Source: Tricholomella constricta
Lineage: Eukaryota > Basidiomycota > Agaricomycetes > Agaricales > Lyophyllaceae
Reading direction: 5' to 3'
Assembly: GCA_013368375.1 (NCBI GenBank)
Contig: JAACJP010000001.1
Location: 2,542,001-2,606,000, forward strand
DNA: 64,000 nucleotides
The position numbers and the translations under genes were made by a program. A model generated the notes under the pieces. That model saw only the letters and a list, made by a program, of their open reading frames with translations, was not told the origin of the DNA and searched no databases. Shown piece after piece: positions 40,681 through 52,915 of this stretch. The stretch's first letter is position 1; each line of letters starts with the position of its first letter.

Positions 40681-40875
40681 GATGTTGTGGTTATTATATT
40701 GTAGCTTTATTGTTGTATTGGTATACCTTGATATTAGAGCACATACTTAATTGCTTGTGAATCGTTGAAGTGTATCTTAGGGGTGGCGAGGACAACGTCG
40801 TGAAATCGTAATGACTACCGCAAGGATTTACATGCGATCGGGCGTAAAGAAAAAAAGAAGATTATAGAAACCGGA

Positions 40876-40959
40876 TGACCACCGCAGGACTCGAACCTGC
40901 AACCTTTTGGTGCCGCTTAGCAATCGAAGCCAAACGCGCTACCATTGCGCTAGGTAGCC
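40876..40959 (-). tRNA. tRNA-Arg (anticodon TCG) with a 12-nt intron, copy 2
   Basis: Exact reverse complement of the tRNA at 38100-38183, including the intron. The two face each other across the Cdc7 gene. Downstream on the minus strand it lacks a comparably long T run within the first 20 bases. Confidence 0.8.
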
Positions 40960-41056
40960 ATGACATAACATCCTTAGAAGACTCTTTGGGTAACATATCA
41001 TCCTACTTGAAACAAACTAGCTTGTCCTAACCGTGACTTCACCACTGACTCCCATC

Positions 41057-41801
41057 ATGGCGCTGAATTGGACGATGCTCGGCCCTGACCGTTCTCCAGT
41101 CCCCCTCCCAAATGAGATGACAATCACTACCATCAGTTCCAGCGTAGAACTCTCCCTGACGATCCCAGATGCCACGCCCACCGGCAATTCCACAGCTGGT
41201 GGGTTCGGTGGAAGCAGAAAGCTCAAAGCATTTGGCAGGACGTGGCTCACTGATCAACGAGTGCGGCCTTCCTCCTTTCCTCTCTACCTCTCGACTCCCC
41301 GTTGACCCGACCTTTCCCCGTTCGGCTGTACCTTTCCTTTCAAACTCCCTCACCCTCCCTGATCATGCGGTACGTACAGCTGATCTTCACAGGCGATGCG
41401 GGGGCTCCATTCGAATCCCTCTCCGTCCCTCTACACGCCATCCTATCAACAAAATTCGAGCAGCCGACCTTCGGTGCGAACTACCTTTCTTTCGATGTCA
41501 AGCCTTCTTCGGCAGGAGGTCTTACGGAGGGAACGAAAGCCGAGTTGAGGTTTAGGGACCGGGCAATGTTCGAGTTCGTGAGTCTTCTGGAGAAGACGCG
41601 CGAGAGGGCGATATACATGAAACGGCAGGCGGCAGCGGACGAGGAAGAAGGTCTACGTGGGTTGCAGATCTCAATGTTTTCGTGATTTTCCGCTGACTGG
41701 TGAATTTCGACACAGCAATCTATACTTCTCCTGCAGAGTCCTCGTCGGTCTCTCTGTCGATGGGAGTGCCTATTGATAATCCTCCCGGCTATAATGTTTG
41801 A
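41057..41801 (+). CDS. WBP2-like PH-GRAM protein with a PPGY motif
   Basis: Three exons, 41057-41260, 41380-41656 and 41716-41801, give 188 aa. The GRAM domain runs from ISSSVELSLTIPD through WLTDQR and, across the 119-bp first intron, LIFTGDAGAPFESLSVPL, ILSTKFEQPTFGANYLSFDV and FEFVSLLEKTRERAIYMKR. The last exon ends VPIDNPPGYNV; PPGY is a PY motif for WW domains. WBP2 family proteins link WW-domain partners such as HECT ubiquitin ligases to membranes or transcription (family knowledge). Reading through the last donor would end at 41685 and lose the PY motif; the spliced form with branch GCTGACT is preferred. Confidence 0.85.
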
Positions 41802-42385
41802 TGATACCATCAAGTTCCTTTTTTCCCCAAGGACATGGACAGTGTGGATGTACTTATACCTGTACTAGTACGTAGATGGATGTCGAAAGGCTGATATCAG
41901 CATCTGTGAAGCGGTATATTTTGAACTGATACTGATATGACAGGCATATATCTCCCCATCTTACCGAAATACGTCATCATGCTTTCATCGTGTGAACATC
42001 TTTCGGGACAGAGTTTATGTCATCCGGGCCTTGGTTTGATGTCGCGTTCTGACAGGCGGCAGCCGACAAGAACCCCTGATTGCTATCGTGCCTGTGGCAA
42101 TAATGGGACACACGCCTATGCCTTGGCACTTTAATTATGCGGGTACAAGGATTGATTCAACTCGTTTTTATGTCCCTGTGAGGTGTGGCGTGGAGATTAC
42201 AACTATGAGCGCCTAGTGTTTCAAGGCCACGACTCTCGCAACGTTCCTACCCTAATACTGGCAAAGAGTGATCATGTTCGAAGGAGCGTGTGACATACGT
42301 AGAAAATACAGAGTAGCGACAAAACGGAATAAACGTTGTAAGGGTAGACGCTGTAGATGAAAGCTTTTAGAGCATTAACCTCTAA
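41802..42385. other. Intergenic 584 bp
   Basis: Convergent 3' flanks. No coding frame, RNA gene or repeat could be supported. Confidence 0.5.
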
Positions 42386-44046
42386 CTAAGGCTGACCAGC
42401 GGTTTCATAGATTGAAGGATCTGGATTGAAAGCAAGGGTACTGATGGATGGAAGATCAATGCGCGATAATCGCTGGAAGGACATTGTCGACAGTGAACTT
42501 CTGTCGAGGTTGAGTTGTCGAAGATCCAGAACAAATCTTTGGCCAGCGACGTTGGTGAGGCAGTAACAAATTCTGGGACAAAAGAAAGTATCAGTGCGTG
42601 ACACTTGCAGAGGAAGTCAAGCTCCCTTACGTGACAGCCAAGATATTGAATGGTCTCTGCCATGGCTACTGGTTAACGGCATATTCGAGATTTGGAACTC
42701 ATGCCGCTTACCTTGCTATACCTGGCCCTGAAAGGAGGATCACCTATGGCTTAGAATTCGAGGTGGGCAAAGAGTGACTTACCAAAACACGATATTACTG
42801 ATGTGGATGATTGCGGCGAGCTTGAAAGAATCATTCAATGTGATGGCCGCCACTAGAGTAACAAACTGTACCAGAACGAAAAGCGTGGCTGTGGGCATTT
42901 TCGTGAGCTGAGGCATATGATGGATAGTCATCAACTTTACCTGCAACATAGATTTTTTGACGAAGACGTGACAAAATTCGAAAGGCGGAGTCCGTACGTC
43001 TTCGATAGTTCCATATATCCAAAAGCATGAGCACGAAGGACACGGATTCCAGCATAAGACTGAGAAAGGGAGTAAATAGATATACGGCAACATGCAGCGA
43101 GCAACTTACCTGGCTATCCATATAAACCACTGAAACGAATTGAGCCCGTAATTTCGCAATTTCTCGAAAGACCCACCAGCGTTGCTTTTGGAGGGTGTTA
43201 CAGTTCGCGAAACGAAGAATATGACCAAAATGCTTACGAGGCGCAAACCACATGCATGACCCACGGTAATTGATGATAAACATATCTATCGAAAGGGATA
43301 GTGAGATTAATGCTGAAAGCGTCCTTGAGAATAATTGAGAAATACCTCTGGCAATGACGAATGCATAGACAATCATCGGAGTGCAAGTCACAAGGTAGAA
43401 AGTCATAGATATTCCGAGGACAACAGTGACCCAACGGCGTTTGCCCCAGACAATCCACACCCGAAAGACAACCAGTACTGAGTATATGATGTGAGAGTCA
43501 ATGCACCCAAATAAGAGACTTTTGACGAACTGTGAATGGCCGTGATCGACAGATACACGAACGTTCCATAGCCCAAAATGTACCGTCGACAGATCTGTGA
43601 GTCTTTCGGGATGTATTACTATTAACGGTGATGATTCCAGGAGCACGGACCTTATCTGACTGGGTGGGGGAAAGGCCAATGAGGTGCGTGACGACAATAG
43701 GGACCAGAATAAGATTGCCATAGCGAGTAAAGAGAAATAAAAACTTGACCGCCGACCATGGCGTGGGCCAAATGTGCGTTACCTTACATTGGAATTCAAA
43801 ATGTGCATAAGCTTTAACGTTATCCGATGTGACCTTACCCCCGCGAATTACCTCGTCAGTGAGTGTCATTAGCCAGTCCCAGAAAAGGATCGTACAGCCA
43901 GCCAGTGCAAGGTACCTGGCCCCATGCCAAGTAATTAGTCAGTAACGTGGGGGATCGCGTTAGGAGCAGTTGGCACACCGCGTCAACTCTATCTCCTGGA
44001 TAGTGTCCAGTCCAAGAGGGCCTTTCAGGCCCTGCGGACCGCTCAT
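42386..44046 (-). CDS. DUF6533 seven-helix membrane protein
   Basis: Ten minus-strand exons: 43979-44046, 43852-43915, 43651-43782, 43531-43594, 43346-43477, 42941-43285, 42783-42888, 42712-42727, 42631-42665 and 42386-42572, giving 382 aa. The DUF6533 signature is RYLALAGCTILFWDWLMTL, TDEV and WSAVKFLFLFTRYGNLI. Several hydrophobic helices follow (VLVVFRVWIVWG, VTVVLGISMTFYLV, TLFVLVQFVTLVAAI), then the agaric-typical CLTNVAGQRFVLDLR near the C-terminus. It includes a 16-nt micro-exon. The family is large in agarics and its function is unknown; receptor-like roles are speculative. A segment with perfect intron signals (43060-43109) must stay unspliced to keep the frame. Confidence 0.8.
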
Positions 44047-44499
44047 GGAGGAATCGCGGAGAAAAAGAGGGAAAAAGGGGTGAAGCTAAATGAATGATGC
44101 AGGAAATTGCGGGTTGGCGATCTTTTAAGCTCGACTCTTATTCTATCAATTTTGAACGTCAGGATCATCAAAAAAACATACGGCCTCGGTTCGGCAATCC
44201 AAGGCAGCTTTCATCGCCGGTAATCAGCGCGACGCGCGGGGGTGTGGTGGACATGGGGTCGATGGCCGTCTGGGCCGCTATCTATGAGTAAGTTTCCATA
44301 TCGACATAAATCCAAGGAGAGATGATGGACCAGACCTGCATGTGCATCACATCCGGTGACTTGCTGAGCACACGCAAATCAGGACTGACCGTTCGATTCG
44401 ATCGGGCATAATGGAGTGGGTGACCATGGCATCGGTCTGTCCTTACGAGGGGTCGCGCTCACGAGAATGCAGGTTGATTAACGTTATTCATTGAAAAGA
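44047..44499. other. Upstream region of the DUF6533 gene
   Basis: About 450 bp with no coding frame of note. The stretch borders the target-site duplication of the next element. Confidence 0.45.
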
Positions 44500-45202
44500 T
44501 CGATTGGAGAGTACTACGTACTTTAGTAAGAGTAGCTAGTGAGCTACTCGCTGAATAACTATTTTGATGGTGATTAGTCAGTAAATTACTCTGTGAATGA
44601 CTATTTTGATGGCAAGTTTTCCCTCTGATATTGGCACCAATAATGAATCACTATACTTTGCGTGATGGGTACGCGCCGGGAAGGAAGTAAATCTCTTCCC
44701 ATTTGCCTACATACCAGGGTGTAGCCTCATCAGCGTGCACATATGATGGTGATCTTGAATTGTAATATAGAGAATGCCGTGAGGAAATACACCAAAGTTA
44801 ACTGGTTGTTCCAATTGGGGAGCCAGTATAATATAGTCCTCCTCCTCCTCCAATGTCTGAACTCTAGTAGTACATCTGTCATTTGTGTACAGACAATCAG
44901 TTCCTTCAGTGGAGTCTTCAGAAGATAATGCCAGCCACGACCATACAAGTTTATTACCTGCTCACCACTGTTGCCCGACACCTCCCGGAAATACGAGCAA
45001 TGACGCGTTGACGGCCCATAGAATGCACAATCAATACTGACTCGATAAAAAAAGTAATATATCTCTTTCTTCATCAAAATAGTGATTCGAGACATCAAAA
45101 TAGTGACTCGAGACATCAAAATAGTGACTCGCAACAAAATAGTGATTCAGCGAATAGCTAACTAGCTAAATATTACTAAAGTTGTAGTACCTCTCGATTG
45201 GA
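44500..45202. mobile_element. 685-bp non-autonomous DNA element with inverted ends and a 9-bp target-site duplication
   Basis: The element is 44509-45193, flanked on both sides by TCGATTGGA (44500-44508 and 45194-45202). Its ends are GAGTACTAC and GTAGTACCTC, and the inversion continues inward (ACTTTAGTAA, TAGCTAGT.AGCTA, CGCTGAAT.ACTATTTTG) for roughly 60-90 bp. Subterminal copies of CTATTTTGATG occur at both ends. A 9-bp target fits Mutator-like elements; an 8-bp reading (hAT) is possible. No transposase. Confidence 0.75.
45072..45150 (-). repeat. 20-bp direct repeats inside the right end of the element
   Basis: Three to four copies of CATCAAAATAGTGACTCGAGA (one or two changes each) follow one another. 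The inverse motif CTATTTTGATGG appears twice in the left end, as expected for transposase-binding sites. Confidence 0.7.
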
Positions 45203-47903
45203 CGAGAATTTGATAACTGTTAAATTGAGCCTGAACGTCAGTCGTAAGTATGATCGTAGGAGGGCGGGCTTTCCCGAGATTTACTGCCCATGATCCTGCC
45301 AAACTTGCGCCGAGCCGTAAAGTCGGCGATCGACTCGCGACGGTATGATGCCTTATAATGAGAGATGATCTTCACGGAGCTTCTCGCAAGCTTCCTCGTC
45401 GAACATAAAGACATGACTTACCAACCACCCTGAAGGTACAACAACAATCATTCATTTCCCAAAGCTTGCCTCCCAGTCACCTGAAGCCTCGACAGTTGCC
45501 CTGGATCCACACAACTATTGGGGATGGCAAAAATCACATTGCTACTGAGATGCTTTTGTATCGGAACGAGTGCCGATGTTGATGCGAAGACCATTAAAGA
45601 TCTAACAAAAGCACCACAGGGGTAACAGAACATGGGAGGACAACTCCGGACAGGCGATGTGTCTGACGAGTCTCGTTCCGAATCGAGCGCGGGCCGAACC
45701 CCACAGGATCAAAACCTAGTAAACGCACCACAGCGTTAACGGAACATGTGAGGACAAGACAACCCCGGGAAGGCGATGTGTCGGTATGAAACGCGAACAA
45801 ACGGGAAATCCTCTGTCGCGGTCCTGATTGAGTTGACAGAGGTCTAAAATGAATCGCTGACAGGCGACGTTTGGTCAAGCAGTACATATATCTGGTAGAT
45901 AAGAGAGGAATGTCAATCATGAAAACAATAAAAGAAGTATCGTGCGTAACAACGGTTTTTCTTTGAGGTCTCCGGCGCTTGCATGTGAGTGAGCATAGTG
46001 ATTTAGAACCTCATCACCTCTTGGAACTTGATTTCAGAGGATATCGCAAGAAGTTGATGTGTAGGCAATGCATTGAAGAACGGAACGTCCTTACTTACCG
46101 TGAATGAACATTCGCAGCATGAGGTAATGAAGTGTACTATTGAAATGGTGTTTGGTGGAGATGAACGACTTCAGCGCGGTCCTTACCAGGGTAAGAGCAA
46201 TGCTATACGATTTGATCATTATTCATACTGTAATGTACCTAGGTGGAAGTATTTGGCGCACCTGCAGTGTATATCATGATCTCCATGCGAACTGGTGAGA
46301 GTCGTCGAAAGCCAGTTTTTGTTCCTTGACGATGAAGCTAAGTGTTGCAAACGACGATATTAAAAAGTGCACGCCCAGTAGAGACTATGTACATGAGGTT
46401 AAACACGCGACAGAAAACCTCCTCCCAGTGATTGACATGCATCTTGTGATCCCAGGCATTTTAAAGCCAAATGGGCAAGGTTAATAATATCGACTGCTCA
46501 GAGTCTCGACTCATATATGATTGAAGTATTCATACCATAAGCAGTGGCGAATGAGCACATATTCGTGGTAAGCAAGCAAGCCATGGCAGGATGTGACATG
46601 TGCCGCAATACATACGATTGTTACCCACCGGACGACCCTCCTGACAAAAACTAGAGCTGTTTCAGAAAGGAGAAAGCCAGTGGGATCTCCATAAGCGTGG
46701 GCCACGCCGTGGATCCATCTGAGGTAAAGGTCAACAAGCATGTTATGAGCTCAGTCAGGCGCATCATGCCAGGAGAAAAAAATCTGTGAGACGCACCAGC
46801 TGCGAGCTGCTCAGTGTGAGACGCGCAAGGTGGAGGATGAGGTGGTCGTAGCGAGATCTAACAGCGTGTGGTGAGAAAAGTTGGTTTGATGAGGGCCAGA
46901 TATGAATGCCCCGCACTTATAATTACCAGGTGAAAACGAACTCGTGAAACGAAAGTAATCAGCAGAATTGTACCCATCCTGCATTACAAATAGATCAAGA
47001 CTCACTATGAAAAGCGAGATTACATAAATATGAGTGGGGGAGAAGAAGGTGCATACTTTAACCGCGATGAAGATGCTTACAATTGAATTGACCGCACTCG
47101 GCACGACCGACGGCCATAGCTCCAAATTGCACCAATTGTCAAATCCTCAATCCAATCCGTTCAGAAGACTCACGCACCCACTGTTATAACTATCGCAATC
47201 AGGCCTTGCAATGAGAGAGAGAGAGAACGGTATATTGATGAGATGCATTACTTCCAACAATAGTTTGTTTGACTGTATAACACACGGTCACGGTACGTTG
47301 ATTCAATAACGGAAGAGAGCTCGAGAAGGGTAGAGATTTCGCTCGGGGAATGCATGGAAACATGTCATAAACGAAAAGAAAAGTGGAGACTAGTAGTATC
47401 GAGACACGGGGAGCCGTAACAAAACAAGAGACGGGAGAGGAGACACGACACGACGAGAGACACGGATCGGATGACAAAAAGACAGATGAAGACGAAGATG
47501 ATAACAGGGGACGAAAAGGGAATGATGTAAAGAGTCGTATAAAGGGCGTGTGTAGGAGAGAGCATGTGAAATAATAACGACAACGACAACCAGATGGTTG
47601 TGCATGTCTGGACCTGTGTAAGATGATTATAGGACCTGTGGATAGGTGCTATACGATAATATGGAGCGAAAAGGAGGGATGCGTCGCGCGGATGCCGGCT
47701 GAGGGAAAAGAAAATGGATAAAACAGATAGCAACTAGGGGCGAGGTTAAGACCAAAGCCGTAGACTCCAACTGATAATATATATACGATGCAGCGAGAAG
47801 TTTGTAGTATCCTTTGAAAACATAAGAGGAAGGGATCGGATAAAAGCGCGTAGACGAAGAAAAAGAGAAGCTCAACCCATTCATTCATGCGACCATATAT
47901 CGC
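45203..47903. other. Gene-poor stretch, 2.7 kb
   Basis: No gene could be supported. A tandem duplication lies at 45600-45785. Between 46500 and 47150 the minus strand has short hydrophobic frames that could be a decayed membrane-protein gene, but no conserved motif was recognised. The right end (47200-47900) is the long 3' flank of the RNA-binding protein gene, with GACACGACACGACGAGAG-type purine-rich tracts. Confidence 0.45.
45599..45785. repeat. Short tandem duplication (two copies about 115 bp apart)
   Basis: Copy 1 (about 45601-45665) and copy 2 (about 45714-45785) share AGCACCACAG/CGCACCACAG, GTAACAGAACATG/TTAACGGAACATG, GGACAA and GGCGATGTGTC. Confidence 0.65.
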
Positions 47904-50863
47904 CTAGGTCGAGGGCGAAGGAGTCCTCTCCTTCGTGATCCGGAGCTGGGCCGAGCCGGTGCTGCTGCTAGAGCCCTCGGGTGTCGACTTCCACGGGCGA
48001 TCAATATCCAGGCTGGCGAGGGTCCCATTCAGATCATGCATCGCGTCGAACTCTTGGCCCTCTTGACCGGAGGTCGTGCCAGTCTGCCCAGACGAGGGAC
48101 GTGAGATGGTGACCTCGGGCCTCCCGGGTGCGCGATTGACACCATAAGCGTTCGAGCTCTCGAGATAATTGCTGTAGCGAGTAGCACTCGTCGGGCGGGT
48201 TGACGTGGGAGAGGTCTTGCCAGTGGCGCTAACGTTCGTGTTGACCTTGAGGTCCTGCGCCTGAGCAGGGAAAAACCCGGGAGCAAATGCTTTCGACGGG
48301 TGGGGCAGTGTCTCTGAACGCGAGAACGATTCACGATGCTTCATCTCCGATGCGAAAGCGTTGGGATCGGGCGAGAATGGAGCGAAAGAAGACTGGGCTC
48401 TGTGAATTCCGGGTCGAGGCTGGAATCCGTTCGATGAGAATGACTCGAAAATGTGGGATCCATCGTCCCTCGTCCCCAGCACAGACTCTTGGACCTTTCC
48501 TTCGCCAAAGCCGCTCTCAGCCGCAGTGGTGGGGTACCCACCAGAGGGGGCACTAGCGTTTCCATGGTCTGAGTGCATGCTCGGAGCATTGTCGAGGTAC
48601 CCCTGTAGATTGAGCTTCTGAAGGAGCTGGATGGCTTGCTCTTGGGTCATCATGTTGGCCGCCGGTGGCACTATTGGGGCCGAGAACTGAGTCTGAAGTG
48701 CAGCGGCTTGGGCAGCCTGCGCAGCAGCTTGAGCAGCTTTATCTGTAGAAGCGCGATTGTTGTCAGGAAATCGGAGTAGAGAAATCGGAGCAGCCACAAA
48801 CATTGACTGCGTCCCCAACTCAGACGGATCCGGCTGCCACCAACAGGGAAGCCTTGCATCTTTTCGATCGCTCGCTCTGCGTCTGCCTTCCTGACAAACT
48901 GTACGAACCCGCAATGTTTCCCGACAGGAACCTTGACCTGAACAAGAAAACCATGAGAATCGCTGAAAATTCAAGGACAATTCTGAACGTACGTAATGGA
49001 TGTCTCCGAATGGGGCAAAGAACGTCCTCAGCGTTTCTTCTGAAATGAGTGGCGAAAGACCACCGACAAAGACCGTCGTGTTGTACGGATCCGTCGAAGT
49101 AAGCTGCTCCCCATTCGGTCCGATGAGATTCCCCAATATCGCCCGAGCTTGCGCATGATGCTTCCAAGACTCTTCAGAGATAGTGTATCGTGGAGCGCCA
49201 CCTTCGCCCTGGCCGAAGGATTGCCTAATCGGCGTGTCCTGCGCGAAGCCCTGGGTGATTGAGGTACCATTAGGTTTGACGGGAGCAGCCTCGCCGTTCG
49301 CATACTGCTGCGCTATTTGCGCAAGCACACTGTTCGGCAGGTTCATCATATCCTCCGAAGACACTGATCCTAATCCAGAAGAAGCCAGACTGGTGTTCGA
49401 ACCAGAGCTGAGCGTGGCTGTGGAATTCGAAGTCCCAATCGATGAACCAGATCCGGAGCTCGCAACACCGTTGTTGTTGGCGCCGAGTGACGAGTTCGAT
49501 GTTGTGGCGGCGATCGGGACTGATACGCTTTTCGTCAAATTGGAGCTGGGGAGTGGTAGCGGAATGGTAACAGGTGCATGCTGGTCGTGGCCACCAACGA
49601 TCTGGGGTGGGAACTGCACCTGGGGCAGATCAAGAGAAGGGGCAGCAGGTGGCGCCTTATACTTTGCCGTTGCTGGGGAGATCCGCACTGAAGGTATTAC
49701 AAGGTCAGTATATGCGCCGTTGTACTCGGCAGGGGACGCACTTGGTCGAGACAGACAATAGAGTCCGTGCATTTCAATCAACGCTCGCTGTTGATCAGCC
49801 TCATCCGTAAATCTAAGAGCGACTTTAGAATCGGTTTGAGATACATATGGAATAAGGCTTACCGCACGAAACCATAGCCCCTTGATACACCCGTCACAGG
49901 ATCCAGCATGATCTTAGCGCTCTTGCAGCTCGTGAATGGACGAATGAATTTGGGCTCTCTGTCGTTCCGAAGTCCCAGCACTGGATTACGAAAGACCGCC
50001 ACAAGGTCGGAGTTGGAGGTCTCCGGCGCGAGGTCGCCGACAAAAATGCTGTATTCTTTTGGGTATTGCTGTAAAGCACCTGTGGCGGCCCCCGCGTTTT
50101 GGGAAAACGCGGTCGAGACGGGCGAGGCAGTCTGAACAGCCGAAGCCCAGTTCAACACGAATGGCTTGGACGAATTGGGCATGGTGACTGGTGCGCTGTT
50201 CCCGCCACCATTGATCTGAGCGAGAACAGACGCGGCCTGGGCGGCAGTGGGAAACGTGAGGTAGCAAAAGCCGGGGTTGTTGGCCTGTTGGCCGGTGACT
50301 GGATCAGGTGCGGGATGAGGCACCTTTATGCTGACGGAGTCCCAACCCATAAGGGCGCAGACTTGTTTGACGTATTCTTCGTCCATCCAGGGCTCGATTT
50401 CGCCCCACCAAAGCGTAGAGCGGTGTGAGTTGTTGGCGGGGAACGAAGGGGTGCTGGACACGGAAGCGGGCGATGTTCTGTATAACTGGGCGTCTCTGTC
50501 GTGAACGGGGGTAGGATGATATGGGGAGGGGACGCTGGGCGGGGGAGATGAGCGGCGATGGTGATGGTTGAAGGAAGAGAAGGGCTGGGCTGTTACAGGG
50601 ATCGGTGAAGTAGGATTGTGTCTGTTTGGTCCGACGTCTATTCCGAACCCATAATCCCGCTCGTGCATCCCCAGCGATCGCGGTGCTGCATTGGAATATC
50701 CAGGATAGCCCAAAATCCCAAGCGATGGCCTGCGATCCCCGGTCGAAAACATCGTATTGGGGTAGTATGCTGCTTGGCCTTGTTCTCGGTCGTTGTTGCC
50801 ACGATTCCGGTGCGCGCTGAGCCCTGGCGGATACTCGAACTCGTGTCCATCGATGCGTGACAT
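47904..50863 (-). CDS. Nam8/TIA-1-like RNA-binding protein with three RRMs
   Basis: Minus-strand exons 49863-50863, 49742-49812, 48993-49687, 48802-48937 and 47904-48742 give 913 aa. RRM1 (about 150-240) begins TLWWGEIEPWMDEEYVKQV; RRM2 (about 270-365) has YSIFVGDLAPETS and GYGFVRFTDEADQQRAL, then the family signature GLYCLSRPMRISPATAK; RRM3 has TTVFVGGLSPLISEETL and HCGFVQFVRKADAERAIEKM. A poly-Ala/Gln tract (KAAQAAAQAAQAAALQ) and a Ser-rich tail follow. Homologues act in U1 snRNP-linked splicing (Nam8), mRNA decay (Ngr1) or stress response (Csx1); which applies is not decidable here. The PMRIS junction requires splicing, since the unspliced frame lacks the Met. Confidence 0.9.
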
Positions 50864-52915
50864 AGTTGCCTGCTACCCAACAACTCCTCTTTTAAAAATT
50901 TACTGGTCGAAAAAGGGGGAAAGAGGCGGAAGGCGACGAAGGGACGAAGAAAAAACAGCAAATCGAGGGTGATAGCTGTCGATGAGAAACGGCAAAGCTG
51001 TATTCTTTCCTGGTTGTGCGAGACAACAAAAAGCTGGCGGCGACGACGTGAAGCAAGAGAAATCAGACAGCGCAGAGGAACGGGGAAGTGTAGCGATGAA
51101 ACAAGCGAAGAACTGTTTTGCAAACGACGATTGACTAGAGAGCGACCGAAAGAGAACTGGAGGGCGACAGCGAGAAGAGAGGGAAGGATGGGGGAGGACG
51201 TTGAAACTGAAGGGATGGCCGGGAGAAAGATGGCTTGGTTGCTCCGAGAGGCGGTTTCAAATTGCGGAGTAGGGAATAGGCTTGCAGATTTCCCGCGCCT
51301 CCTAACTTGCCTTTTGCCTTTAAAGCAGTCTCCAGGAATGGTCTCCTCCACTTCGAGCAATCTCAGCGCCTCGCGACTGGCGGTCATCGTGTTCCCCATG
51401 CTCCATTCGCCAGTCCCTACTCGATTTTCCATTGTCCTCGATGTTTCTGAATCCGGGCTTGTGGCTGCAACCTACCAAGAAGGGCGAACAATGCGGGGTT
51501 TGCGTCCACAAGCGGCAAATGCAGGCGTTGGTAGATCTCCAACGACACCCCGAATCAGGGACGTCCTCCGAGTTGTCACAGGGGAATTGTGTATCATTGT
51601 GGGTCCCGTGGCTGTGCACCTTCTTTTCCTCTGCTCCGCAAACCGCGCACGGCTGCGTAAGGACGATTGCCTCAGCTTGCCAATAGCTTGTGCTTGCTCT
51701 TATAGGCTACACCTGAATCTCACTGGATAGCTTGATGTCTGGGCTCAAATATCCGGCCATTGGTTTAGATCTGAGTTCAGTGGCGACCATCCATCAGTAA
51801 CATGCTGATCTCGCGACATAGACTGTGTACGTGGCTTGATTCAAATTGATATGTAATGATTACTCTTGCGGTCAGTCTGACTCTCAACTTTGAAGATGCA
51901 ATACCCCGTGTGACCCTATGGCTTTTTCTATTGTTCTGTCACGTCGAATCGGGTCTCGCTGTCCAACATGATTTGGTGCGCGTGTCTATGGAGTCTGACA
52001 CATCCATCTAGATAGATTACCAGCCTTGGGTCTACCGCCTCCGCCATCTCGAGGTTACATCGATCCTTTTCGGAATATTTTGCCACATTGTACAGTTACT
52101 GAACGTGTTTCGTCCAATTACTCAGCTCCTTGCCTCTGCGAAACGGCCCTCCGTCCTATGACTGACATGCTTATCAGCTATTTACCTCCTAGCTCAAAAA
52201 TTTGACCTTGTCCTCAAAACACCCGGCTTCCAATCCCGTTCTGGACCACAATGGGACATCCAAAGGATGCCCTTTCTGCATCTTGCCCTCTCTTCTCACA
52301 TCGCCCGCAGAAACCGTTTCTCACACAGGTGCCGTGGGTCAAGGACTCGAACTGACTCTAGCTAACCTGAGTCACTGATTGAAATTGCACATAAGTAATG
52401 ACCTTCTAATGGCCGGTGAATTTTCTGGAACACCTCATGGTTATTCGGAACCACCGCCTGCCGCCCTGATACATCCTACTAGGCTACGTCTTTGCCTCTA
52501 CCGAAATTGCTCAACGTGTCCGGTAGCGCGCCAGCGTGCTTGTTGAACAACGTACTCTTCCTCATGTACATACGCATTTGAACGTCGATAGTACGTTTAA
52601 TATTTTTCTGTGTGACCCCTGCGTGCCTTGAGGAGTCTACGCGTCAATATATTTTTTAGCGCTGCTGACCGCATCGATGATCAAAAATATTGAAAGTGAT
52701 TTGTCAGCATCACGCTTCCTTTCAGATATTTGGGTGGTGGCCTCTGGAGGATCAGGTCGACCAGACTGATCCCTCTCTCTAGACTGTATTGAGGCTTCCG
52801 GGATCAACGTGGCTTGTGCAGACTAGAAGTTGGGGTCATTGACGGACGCGACACCCACAAATTTGACATCGCTTCCCTCCCGTTGTCAACCTCACGATCA
52901 TATCTCGCCCGAAAC
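50864..52915. other. Intergenic 2.05 kb, divergent promoters
   Basis: It separates the RNA-binding protein gene and the RasGAP gene. Plus-strand frames at 50969-51730 are Arg-rich and lack conserved motifs, more like antisense of a long 5' leader. The strand-neutral section 51740-52800 shows nothing I can name. Confidence 0.45.

Noticed and set aside
44509..45193. CRISPR-like appearance of the repeated CATCAAAATAGTGACTCGAGA motif
   Set aside because: Copies are contiguous without unique spacers and lie in the end of a DNA element in a fungal genome.
50969..51730. 253-codon plus-strand frame upstream of the RNA-binding protein gene
   Set aside because: Arg/Glu-rich low-complexity translation without any motif; it lies antisense to the probable 5' leader of the minus-strand gene.
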